From Acinetobacter sp. (lineage in GTDB: Bacteria; Pseudomonadota; Gammaproteobacteria; Pseudomonadales; Moraxellaceae): a stretch of 20,497 bases of DNA. A program made the position numbers and the translations under genes. The stretch is from the NCBI GenBank assembly GCA_030152605.1, contig JASLJB010000138.1, forward strand, positions 1-20,497, written 5' to 3'. The notes beneath the pieces are model-generated. The model had not been told where the DNA came from. It searched no databases and worked only from the letters and a program-made list of their open reading frames with translations. The number at the start of each line of letters is the position of its first letter. Position 1 is the first letter of the stretch. This document shows, in pieces, positions 1 to 7,643 of this stretch.

Positions 1-1158
1 CTTTACCGTGTATTCAAAGGTGTCTTCGCCGCTGAAACCAGGGTTTGGCGTATAAGTCACTTTACCGGTGATTGGGTCAACCGTGACTGTGCCATTTTCT
101 GGTGGTGTTTTAATTACCACGGTTTTCGGATCAATCACACCATCTTTATCTGTATCGTTAGACGTTACATCAATCACAACTGGTGTATTTTCTGGAGTAC
201 TGCCCTTGTCATCATTTGCAACCGGCGGGATCAAGGTGACGATCGGTGGAATTGGATCAGCAGAAATATCAATCACCACCGTTGCAGGATTTGAAATCAG
301 ACCGTCATTATCTTTGATGGTGTATTCAAATTTATCTGTACCGGTATAACCTGGATTTGGCGTATAAACCACCTTACCAGTAACTGGATCTACCGCAAGC
401 GTACCGTAACTTGGTTGCTTGGTAATATTTACCGTCGTTGGGTCAACGGTGCCATCCGTATCGGTATCATTTGCAACAATGTCGATTGCAACTGCAGTAT
501 TTACTTTTGTTTTTCCTGCATCGTCAACAGCAACAGGTGGATGTAATACTGGCTCAGGTTCTGGCTTTGGCTCAGGTTTTGGTTCTGGCTCAGGTTGTGG
601 TTCTGGCTCAGGTTCTGGTGCTGGTGGGTTTGGTTTATCGTCCTTATCGCGATCAATAGCGATCGCTGCGATTGGAACTAAAGCCAACAACCACAATGGA
701 TTAAATGCCCAAAGTGCTGCAACTTCTTCGCCACCCAGCGCTTGACCTGCTTGAGTTTGATCGGCTAATAAACTAATCGCATCATTTTGCTGAGCACTTT
801 CAGGAACATATGGGTAGTACTTACCATTTTCATGCTGACCGATCAGAAGGTTAGATTCACCTTCGGCATAACCTTGTTGGCCATCTGCCGCATAATAATT
901 TTCAATGATCAAATCGGGCTGCTCAATATCGCCCCCTTCGAAACTGACCCAAAGATCTTGACCTGCACGTTTGGTCGCGATATTTTCTGGACCAAACTGA
1001 GTCGCCGTATCGGTCAACTCATAATGAACGTTGGCTTTCGCAACAATCTTTAAAGGCTGTCCCTGTGCACCGCGCCCAGCTTGCCCCCCCTCAATACTAA
1101 AAGTATCTAGGGTCTCTTTTTTAGCATTAACTTTTAAAACAATATTTTTTACAGTCAC
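1..1158 (-). CDS. BapA-type large repeat adhesin, N-terminal 386 residues (3' end outside window)
   Basis: The minus frame is open from a GTG at 1158 (AAGGT ribosome-binding site 7 nt upstream) to the window edge, so the gene continues outside. Residues 1-145 form an N-terminal domain beginning VTVKNIVLKV, like the BapA prefix domain of type I-secreted biofilm proteins. Residues 148-168 are hydrophobic (LWLLALVPIAAIAI). Residues 177-203 are an almost perfect alternating Pro/Glu(Lys/Gln) stretch. Then come Ig-like repeats in register every 104 residues: about 209-312 and 313 onward, each with an ANDTD-type turn and a YTPNPG..G.D.FEYT motif. Known for the family: giant surface proteins exported by type I secretion and acting in adhesion and biofilm. 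Inferred here: the same role. The gene lies 69 bp downstream of an OmpA-like lipoprotein gene in the same direction, suggesting co-transcription. The exact name (Bap, Blp1, Blp2 or another) cannot be decided from this fragment. Confidence 0.85.
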   Translation of the reverse strand, partial: MTVKNIVLKVNAKKETLDTFSIEGGQAGRGAQGQPLKIVAKANVHYELTDTATQFGPENIATKRAGQDLWVSFEGGDIEQPDLIIENYYAADGQQGYAEGESNLLIGQHENGKYYPYVPESAQQNDAISLLADQTQAGQALGGEEVAALWAFNPLWLLALVPIAAIAIDRDKDDKPNPPAPEPEPEPQPEPEPKPEPKPEPEPVLHPPVAVDDAGKTKVNTAVAIDIVANDTDTDGTVDPTTVNITKQPSYGTLAVDPVTGKVVYTPNPGYTGTDKFEYTIKDNDGLISNPATVVIDISADPIPPIVTLIPPVANDDKGSTPENTPVVIDVTSNDTDKDGVIDPKTVVIKTPPENGTVTVDPITGKVTYTPNPGFSGEDTFEYTVK

Positions 1159-1227
1159 GTTTATTACCTTAATTTGAACAATAAAGATTCAACAGGATCA
1201 AAATAAAATTTTTGAAATGAATATTAA

Positions 1228-2163
1228 TTACTGCTGAGTACCATACAAAATGATCTCAACACGACGATTGGGTTGATTACACGCCAAGCGTTCAGTGCGA
1301 TTATTGGCATGTTTCGCTGCGCAATCAGAGATCAGTAAATTGGTTTTACCGCGGCCTTCTTGAAAAATAGACTCAGCTGGTAACCCATAATTCACCATCA
1401 AGTTTTTGACACTTTGCGCGCGTTGTGCGGAAAGCAATTGATTGTAAGTTTCAGTGCCATCAGGATCTGTGTATCCAATCACATCAATGCGACTGATCTT
1501 AGCGGTGGCATTATTAATCTCGTCGACAACAGCCTTAATTTCTTGTTTGCCTTTGATCAACATATTTTGTTCATCAGCCTTATCAAATTTAAATAACGCA
1601 CCGGCTTGTAATGTGAATTTATTAATTACTTTAGGTTCTGTTGCAGGTGTGCAACTTAAATTCTGATCTACACGTGGCAAAGTATGCACTTGTTCCTTGG
1701 CGCTATTTTTAAATTGATTAATTTCTTCCTCATTCATCGCCAAGAAAAATGGTTGTCCTTTTTGATCTTGACTGACGCGTAAATAGGTCGTTTTATCTAG
1801 CGGAATATTATAAATTTGACCACCATTTTCTTTGGTCAAATAACGATCATCAACATTGGTTTCAATCGCAACCAATTTCTGATTCTCCGGACACATCTGT
1901 ACTTGTTTATAAGCATTCGGTAATAAAGAAGCTAAATACTCTCCACCAACAAAAATGTTTACTGCTTTACCATTATTATTTTCATCGCGAACAAATACGA
2001 CATTTGCCTTATTTGAGTTTACCTTCTGATCAACTTCAGTATTACTAAAGTTATTCCATTTCTCAACTGATGAACCATTACTACCTCCATTTACTGCACA
2101 CCCTCCCAACATAGAACTTAATAAAAGTGTATTTACCAACCATCCTTTATTTGTAATCACCAT
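1228..2163 (-). CDS. OmpA-family outer-membrane lipoprotein (OmpA C-terminal peptidoglycan-binding domain)
   Basis: The protein has 311 residues. The N-terminus carries a short basic/hydrophobic signal with a lipobox, LGGC (Cys22), predicting a lipidated envelope protein. Residues about 190-311 form an OmpA/MotB-like domain: IDVIGYTDPDGTETYN, LSAQRAQSVKNLM, GLPAESIFQEGRGKTN and the closing NRRVEIILYG are the usual core motifs for binding peptidoglycan. Two cysteines (SDCAAKH and LACNQ) sit in the loop where many OmpA domains carry a disulfide. The ATG at 2163 has a GGGGAG ribosome-binding site upstream. The gene directly precedes the BapA-type adhesin, and I infer that it supports secretion or surface anchoring of that adhesin. 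The region between about residues 25 and 185 is not recognised. The family call is secure; the partner role is inference. Confidence 0.88.
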   Translation of the reverse strand: MVITNKGWLVNTLLLSSMLGGCAVNGGSNGSSVEKWNNFSNTEVDQKVNSNKANVVFVRDENNNGKAVNIFVGGEYLASLLPNAYKQVQMCPENQKLVAIETNVDDRYLTKENGGQIYNIPLDKTTYLRVSQDQKGQPFFLAMNEEEINQFKNSAKEQVHTLPRVDQNLSCTPATEPKVINKFTLQAGALFKFDKADEQNMLIKGKQEIKAVVDEINNATAKISRIDVIGYTDPDGTETYNQLLSAQRAQSVKNLMVNYGLPAESIFQEGRGKTNLLISDCAAKHANNRTERLACNQPNRRVEIILYGTQQ

Positions 2164-3363
2164 TAATATTTCTCCCCATTAAAAACAGATTAAATTAAGC
2201 AAAGAATACTATTAATTTAAAATCAGTATATTCAGTTAAATCCAACAACTTTAACCGTGCATACGTCACACAATCACAAAATTAACCTATGTAATTCTAC
2301 ACTTTTTCAACCTAAAACCTGCTTTTTGACCCTCTATCTTAAAATTATTTAATATTTTGCAAATGAATCAATACAAAGGTAATTTGCCATTTTACCTGCT
2401 AACCTCAGTCTAAATGTTTAATTCGAACATCTTTCACAACATGATTTGATGCATAAAAATCATCATTCACTTTATATTTTAAGCTACAACAACATGAATG
2501 ATTCTCAACTACCAATACCGTAAAAAATTTTAAAAAATACACAAAAAAGCAATTTAAATAAAAAGTTTAATTAGCCCAAACACTATGCTTAAATTACTGT
2601 AGCTTCAAAAATCACAGATGGATATAGTACTTAGCTTGGGAAAAAATAGAAAAGTTTGTTCTTAAAAACAAAAAATATACAAATGTATTTATCATTAAAA
2701 TTCAATAAGTTGATTTATTTTTTAAAATTATTAGCATGATTACATATATATCATGACACTAAGTAATGAAAATTTATGTTATCCCAATCAACAATTTTGA
2801 TTAAAATAAATTTTCAAGACCCAACAAAATGTATCCTAAAATATAAGTTTTACTAAATAATACAGAGTAAAAAGCATTACAAAAACAAACCTATAGACTC
2901 ACTTAAAATCAGCACAAAAACTGCTAATAAAATAAAATTCAAGTGATTCTATTTGGAAGAAAATGCCAATCAAATTATTTTCCTAACATTTTTTAAAAAA
3001 TCAAAATTTAATCAAAAATAAACTAACCACGCAAATTATTAACTTAAACTAAAAAGATAAAGAGTTATAGTTTTAATCTATCCAGAATCCTATAAAAACT
3101 CCTAAAAATAAATGCAAAAAAAAACAAATAAAGTTAATACTAAAATTCATTAAAAATACCAAAAACCGACAACTATTAAAATAAAGAAATCCCATAATAA
3201 AAATCAAAAAAATGCATTATAAAAACATTGCACACGCATTATAAAAAATTAAAATATAATATACAGCACACCATAAATTATTAAAAATAACACTCAAAAT
3301 AGACCAAAAAGTAAAAAACCATATTATTACCCTGACACCCACTTCATTTAAATATACTAAAAT
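2164..3363. other. 1.2-kb AT-rich non-coding region
   Basis: No reading frame with plausible coding character was seen on either strand between the OmpA-like gene and the aldolase gene. The plus strand is dominated by A runs, particularly from about 2820 to 3360, with very little G or C. The OmpA-like gene must be transcribed from within this region, so it probably holds that promoter and possibly a long leader. I see no tRNA, terminator hairpin or insertion-sequence ends in it. Confidence 0.6.
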
Positions 3364-4140
3364 CTAGCACCTTATTGAATTAAATTTAATCAACAACTGC
3401 TTCATTGCCATCAGCAACAAACGCGTATCGATGCCCACGGCGACGAATTCTGCGCCCAGTTCTAGATAATGTTGTGCCAACTGTTCATCAGCGGTCAGTA
3501 TTCCTGCGGCGATCCCTGCGGCACGAATTTGCTCAATACTTTGATCAATAACCTGTTGAACCTCCGGATGCTCTGGATGACCAAGATGGTCCATATCCGC
3601 TGACAGATCCGCTGGGCCAATAAACACCCCATCGATGCCATCGAGCGCCAAGATCTCCGCCAAGTTTTCGATGCCGCGTCTGGACTCAACTTGTAACAGC
3701 AGGCAAATTTCTTGCTCAGCAAATTGTAGATAGTCAGGAATCTGGTTCCAACGCGATGCACGCGCTAAGGCCGCCCCCACACCGCGAGTACCCAACGGAG
3801 GATAACGCGTGGCATCGATGATCTGCTGCGCCTGTTGTGCACTTTCCACCATCGGGATCAACAGGGTTTGCACCCCGAGATCGAGCAGTTGCTTGATACT
3901 ACAGGCATCGCCATGTGCAGGACGCACCACCACCTGTGTGTTTGGATAGGCTGCAATACTTTGTAATTGCTGCAAGATACTGCGTAGATCATTCGGTGCA
4001 TGTTCCGCATCAATCATCAGCCAATCAAAGCCTACCGTGGCCGCGATTTCTGCACTATAGTGATGTGCCAAGCCCAACCACAGTCCAATTTGCTGGTGCG
4101 TGTGCAGCTTTCTTTTAAAATAATTGATCTCGCAGCGCAT
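3364..4140 (-). CDS. hpaI: HpcH/HpaI-family class II aldolase
   Basis: The protein has 258 residues from the ATG at 4140, chosen because AGGAG lies 7 nt upstream and family members begin just before the QIGLWLGLA motif. The open frame extends to 4218, but the extra residues are unlike the family. Family features: IDAEHAPND (Asp44, catalytic His47), VVRPAHGD (Arg73), LLLQVESRRG with metal ligand Glu152, and FIGPADLSADM with metal ligand Asp178. HpaI-type enzymes cleave 4-hydroxy-2-oxo acids, for example 4-hydroxy-2-oxoheptanedioate to pyruvate plus succinic semialdehyde, with a divalent metal in the cytosol. The gene lies 59 bp downstream of an HpaG1-like gene, which fits the homoprotocatechuate pathway, but related aldolases act on sugar-derived keto-acids, so the substrate is inferred. 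Confidence 0.85.
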   Translation of the reverse strand: MRCEINYFKRKLHTHQQIGLWLGLAHHYSAEIAATVGFDWLMIDAEHAPNDLRSILQQLQSIAAYPNTQVVVRPAHGDACSIKQLLDLGVQTLLIPMVESAQQAQQIIDATRYPPLGTRGVGAALARASRWNQIPDYLQFAEQEICLLLQVESRRGIENLAEILALDGIDGVFIGPADLSADMDHLGHPEHPEVQQVIDQSIEQIRAAGIAAGILTADEQLAQHYLELGAEFVAVGIDTRLLLMAMKQLLIKFNSIRC

Positions 4141-4199
4141 CTGCTCACTCCTAAGCCCAAGGTCAATGCTGATCAGTATGGCGAGGTGATCAAGCTGAT

Positions 4200-4859
4200 T
4201 TAAATCCCATACTCCCAAATCGAATTCACCACCTCACCCAATTGATCGATTTCGATCCGCACTTCATCGCCATGTTGCACAGCGACGCGTCCCTCGGGGG
4301 TACCCGTGAGGATAATGTCACCGCGATACAGCGGCATATACTGCGTAACTTCAGCAATGATCTGTGTCGGGGATCGAATCCAATCCGCAGTATTGCCAGA
4401 TTGTTTCAAAGTACCGTTGATGAAGACCCGCATCTCTAGCTGATCCACCTGTGCGATCTGATGTTTGCTGACTGGGGTGCCAATCACACAAAAACCATCC
4501 TGACATTTGGCTTTTACGCTAGGTTGATAATAACTGTCTTCAAACAGGCTCCATTCATTCACCACCACATAGCCTGCAATATGCTGATTCACCTGATCGG
4601 CGCTGAGTTGAAAACTATTGCTGCCGATCACCACACCGACACAGGGACCTGGCGTTAAGCGATCTCCTTGACGCTTGATCACTGGGCAACCTGAACGATT
4701 ACGGGTATTCGGTGTTTTAATAAACATCACTGCGTGAATGGGTTCTTTGAGATAAGGTGGCTGATTGAACTGTTGACGCAGTGCGGCATACAAATTTTTA
4801 TAGTTCAACGCGATACCAAATATATTCCCTTGTGTTTCTATCGTCTGCATCGTGTCCAT
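4200..4859 (-). CDS. hpaG1: HpaG1-like fumarylacetoacetate hydrolase-fold protein (isomerase/decarboxylase half)
   Basis: The protein has 219 residues and matches the N-terminal half of bifunctional HpaG as I remember it: IFGIALNY near the start, an AGYVVVNEWSLFEDSYY stretch, then KAKCQDGFCVIG, and a C-terminal ILTGTPEGRV. Instead of the acidic E-x-E metal site of typical FAH-fold enzymes it has PGPCVGVVIG (residues 70-79). E. coli HpaG is similarly non-acidic in this half. In the homoprotocatechuate route HpaG isomerises and decarboxylates ring-cleavage products upstream of HpaI. The start is taken at 4859; an internal ATG at 4850 is an alternative, and neither has a strong ribosome-binding site. 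It is the first gene of a probable two-gene unit with the aldolase. The other hpa genes (B, C, D, E, F, G2, H) are not in the window. Confidence 0.75.
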   Translation of the reverse strand: MDTMQTIETQGNIFGIALNYKNLYAALRQQFNQPPYLKEPIHAVMFIKTPNTRNRSGCPVIKRQGDRLTPGPCVGVVIGSNSFQLSADQVNQHIAGYVVVNEWSLFEDSYYQPSVKAKCQDGFCVIGTPVSKHQIAQVDQLEMRVFINGTLKQSGNTADWIRSPTQIIAEVTQYMPLYRGDIILTGTPEGRVAVQHGDEVRIEIDQLGEVVNSIWEYGI

Positions 4860-4940
4860 AGGCTACGCTCTTAAACTTATACTGGAGTGTTTTAGACTCA
4901 GTTGTCATTTTTGTTTTCAGGATACGGCGTACATGTTCAT

Positions 4941-4969
4941 TTTATAGTCTTCTGCTACGTGATTTACAA
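4941..4969 (-). promoter_or_regulatory. Probable sigma-70 promoter of the hpaG1-hpaI pair
   Basis: Read on the minus strand, TTGTAA (4969-4964) and TATAAA (4946-4941) are separated by exactly 17 bp, about 80 bp upstream of the HpaG1-like start. Both boxes are close to consensus. No operator symmetry was identified around it. Confidence 0.5.
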
Positions 4970-5152
4970 GGTATATTTAGCCATGATTTAAACTTTTTTA
5001 AGTGACATTAAGTGGTCGTAAAATCCTTAAAAATAGATATAAGTGATATGGGTTGTAGCCGTGCGAAATTTTTTTGTTTTGCAATATCGAGTATTCAATA
5101 TTCTCTCGGCAAGTCCTCACCTGTTTCATCCGCTGTGAGTGAGTACTTTCTT

Positions 5153-5251
5153 GTCACTTTTTAAAAAGTGACCAAAACCTGCTTTACACTGAAGGCAACG
5201 TCCTTGTTACCTCAGTGCAAAATAGGCGGCGTCCTGCCGCCAGTGGCCACT
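5153..5251. repeat. Multi-hairpin structured intergenic element (REP/BIME-like)
   Basis: Four symmetric units follow one another in the gap between the glutamate dehydrogenase and HpaG1-like genes. They are a perfect 20-bp palindrome GTCACTTTTTAAAAAGTGAC (5153-5172), a bulged hairpin CACTG-AGG-AAC...GTT-CCT-CAGTG (5187-5217), a GGCGGC/GCCGCC hairpin (5225-5241), and the palindrome AGTGGCCACT (5242-5251). The two middle hairpins share the loop core CGTCCT. The GC-rich units contrast with the AT-rich surroundings. This looks like a dispersed repetitive extragenic element rather than a gene, but copy number cannot be tested here. The rest of the 4860-5353 gap holds a promoter and a terminator and no credible gene. 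Confidence 0.5.
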
Positions 5252-5301
5252 ACCGTTTTTTAAATAGATTAAAATGTGGTTTTTATGCTTAGGCGAATCG
5301 C

Positions 5302-5335
5302 AAAAAAAACGCACCCTGAAATTCAGCGTGCGTTT
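5302..5335 (-). terminator. Rho-independent terminator after the glutamate dehydrogenase gene
   Basis: On the minus strand, AAACGCAC pairs with GTGCGTTT and an inner CTGAA pairs with TTCAG around one base, with a single G-G mismatch. The hairpin runs straight into a T tract. It begins 18 nt past the gdh stop and closes the hut-gdh transcript. Confidence 0.85.
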
Positions 5336-5353
5336 GGAAAATAGCCTTAAATT

Positions 5354-6622
5354 TTAGCCCGGGAAAATTCCGCGTTCACTACGCGCTTTTAATATTCGAT
5401 CACAGGCCAAGATATAGGCTGCGGTACGTAGCGAGCAGCTATTTTGATGTGCACAGCCCCACACATCCTCCACCGCTTGCACCATAAGTTTATCTAAACG
5501 CTGGTTGATCTCGTCCTCACTCCAGAAATAACTGGCCATGTCTTGGACCCATTCAAAGTAACTGACCGTAACACCACCAGCATTACATATCACATCCGGC
5601 ACCACCACCACGCCACGCTCAATCAATATATCATCCGCCTCTGGATAAGTCGGACCGTTGGCACCTTCCAATACCAACTTGGCTTTGAGGCGTCGCGCAC
5701 GCTCTACCGTGATCTGACCTTCAAGTGCCGCCGGAATAAAGATATCCACATCGACATCCCAAAAAGCCTCATCCTCAATCGACTCAGCACCCTCAAAACC
5801 ATGCACACCTTGATGCAGTTCAACATGCTTGATCAGTTTCACCGGGTCGATGCCCTGATCATTATAAATCGTGCCGGTGTGGTCTTGCACGGCGGTGAGT
5901 TTGGCATGTGACTCGACGAACAATAGCGCGGCCTCACTGCCGACATTACCAAAACCTTGTACCGCGATTTTCGACTCGGCAATATTGAGTCGAATACTAT
6001 TCGCCACATGGCGTCCGCTAATGAAGACCCCACGTCCAGTAGCTTTGACTCGACCCAGAGACCCCCCCAAATGAATCGGCTTACCAGTCACCACGCCGGT
6101 CACAGTATGCCCTTCCGAACTCGAATAGGTATCCATCATCCAGCCCATGATGTTGGCATTGGTACCGACATCCGGTGCAGGAATATCTTTTTGTGGCCCG
6201 ATGATCGGACTAATCTCAGCAGTAAAACGACGTGTTAAACGCTCTAGCTCCCGATTGGAGAGTTTACGTGGATCGACCCGCACCCCACCTTTGGCACCCC
6301 CAAAAGGCAAATTCAACACGGCGGTCTTAATGGTCATCCACGCAGACAGTGCCATGACTTCACTCAGGTCCACATCCGGATGATAACGAATCCCGCCCTT
6401 GCCCGGTCCGCGCGATAAATTGTGTTGCACGCGATAACCTTCAAAGTGCTGAATCGTGCCATCATCCATCACGATCGGCACATCCACGATCAAAGCGCGT
6501 TTGGGACGTTTTAGGGTATCAATATAGCCTTCAAGATGGCTTAAATACGGTGCGACACGATCTATTTGCGCGAGGTAGGTTTGCCAAGCGCCATTATGTT
6601 CATCGGTATAAGATAGCGTCAT
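5354..6622 (-). CDS. gdhA: Catabolic glutamate dehydrogenase (Glu/Leu/Phe/Val dehydrogenase family)
   Basis: The protein has 422 residues, the usual length of hexameric, mostly NAD-dependent GDH. The substrate half shows GPGKGGIRYHPDV (about 72-84) and LPFGGAKGGV with catalytic Lys111, then IPAPDVGTNANIMGWM with Asp151. The nucleotide-binding half has GFGNVGSEAA (from 223) and VVPDVICNAGGVTVSYFEW near the C-terminus. It interconverts glutamate with 2-oxoglutarate and ammonium in the cytosol. AAAGGA precedes the ATG at 6622. It lies 47 bp downstream of hutG in the same direction and is followed by a strong terminator. Its likely job here is to feed the glutamate released from histidine into the TCA cycle. 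Cofactor preference is inferred from length and context. A leucine- or valine-type specificity is not excluded, but the location favours glutamate. Confidence 0.9.
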   Translation of the reverse strand: MTLSYTDEHNGAWQTYLAQIDRVAPYLSHLEGYIDTLKRPKRALIVDVPIVMDDGTIQHFEGYRVQHNLSRGPGKGGIRYHPDVDLSEVMALSAWMTIKTAVLNLPFGGAKGGVRVDPRKLSNRELERLTRRFTAEISPIIGPQKDIPAPDVGTNANIMGWMMDTYSSSEGHTVTGVVTGKPIHLGGSLGRVKATGRGVFISGRHVANSIRLNIAESKIAVQGFGNVGSEAALLFVESHAKLTAVQDHTGTIYNDQGIDPVKLIKHVELHQGVHGFEGAESIEDEAFWDVDVDIFIPAALEGQITVERARRLKAKLVLEGANGPTYPEADDILIERGVVVVPDVICNAGGVTVSYFEWVQDMASYFWSEDEINQRLDKLMVQAVEDVWGCAHQNSCSLRTAAYILACDRILKARSERGIFPG

Positions 6623-6669
6623 GATTAAAATCCTTTAAATACACTTAAACACTTAACTTATTTATAATC

Positions 6670-7620
6670 TCACTCGGCACTGTGCTCAGAACAGGAAAAA
6701 TTATAAATAATATAAGCCGCCAACTTGGCAGTTTTATGGTCGATATCAAATGTCGGATTGCACTCAGCCACATCTAAGACACGAATCTTAGTACTGCGCT
6801 GAATGCACTGAAATACAGCCTCAAAGCTGCTGTAGTCGATTCCCCTGACCGCTGGCGCGCTGACGCCGGGCGCGAGTGCAGAGGAAAAAACGTCGAGATC
6901 AATCGTGACATAAACATCATCCACTTCTGTAATAAACTGTTTGACTTTGATCAAGATGTTGCACAAGTTTGTAGGATTAAATTCACGGTCAAATACATAT
7001 TGGCAGCCTAATGCGTCTGCACGCTCAAACAGCACCCGAGTATTGGCATGTTGCGCCACGCCCAGACACAGATAATGAAAGGACTGTCCCTGTTGTTGTA
7101 ATAACTGTGCGGCTTGTAAAAAGGGCGTGCCTGAACTGGCCTGATCCGCTTGGCGCAGATCAAAGTGCGCATCGAAATTGATAATGCCAATTTTGCGTGC
7201 CCTAGCCTCAGGCTGGGCCTGCTGATTTAAATACTGGTATAAGCCGAGAAAACTACCAAAGGCGACTTCATGTCCACCGCCAATCACGATCGGGACGATA
7301 TGACGTGCCAATGTTTGGCTGACGGTATCTGCCAACTCAGCCTGTGCCTGTTCCAGTTGATCTTCCACACACTGCACCGTACCCAGATCGATCATTTCCA
7401 GTGGATGATGCAGTGGTAAATTGGCCAATTGGCTGCGGATCGCATCCGGTCCTGCAACCGCACCGACACGACCCAAGTTCCGCTTCACCCCGGCATCTGA
7501 GGCAAAGCCGATCAGTGCATATTTTGGATCGTGACTTTGATTGATCTGATGATGGATACGCGCATGTTCCGCACCCTCGCCATCATGCCGTCCCTGCCAT
7601 TGAAAACGTTGTTCTAACAT
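6670..7620 (-). CDS. hutG: Formimidoylglutamase HutG (arginase/agmatinase fold)
   Basis: The protein has 316 residues. Arginase-superfamily manganese-site motifs are all present: GGGHE (114-118), NFDAHFDLR (Asp150, His152, Asp154) and TIDLDVFSSALAPGVSAPA (Asp241, Asp243). In the Hut pathway this enzyme hydrolyses N-formimino-L-glutamate to glutamate and formamide. The ATG at 7620 is preceded by AAGGAAGGGG. It is 23 bp downstream of hutI and 47 bp upstream of gdh, all co-directional. No hutF-type deiminase is seen in the window, so the single-step HutG route is expected. Neighbourhood and motifs together make this call secure over agmatinase or arginase. Confidence 0.95.
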   Translation of the reverse strand: MLEQRFQWQGRHDGEGAEHARIHHQINQSHDPKYALIGFASDAGVKRNLGRVGAVAGPDAIRSQLANLPLHHPLEMIDLGTVQCVEDQLEQAQAELADTVSQTLARHIVPIVIGGGHEVAFGSFLGLYQYLNQQAQPEARARKIGIINFDAHFDLRQADQASSGTPFLQAAQLLQQQGQSFHYLCLGVAQHANTRVLFERADALGCQYVFDREFNPTNLCNILIKVKQFITEVDDVYVTIDLDVFSSALAPGVSAPAVRGIDYSSFEAVFQCIQRSTKIRVLDVAECNPTFDIDHKTAKLAAYIIYNFSCSEHSAE

Positions 7621-7643
7621 TTATAAATTCCCCTTCCTTGGCC

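Noticed and set aside
541..640. Plus-strand Gly/Ser-rich frame
   Set aside because: It is the antisense shadow of the Pro/Glu spacer of the minus-strand adhesin.
4141..4218. Longer start for the HpaI-like aldolase
   Set aside because: The extra 26 residues are unlike the family, while the ATG at 4140 has a strong AGGAG site; the longer start is within the intergenic gap.
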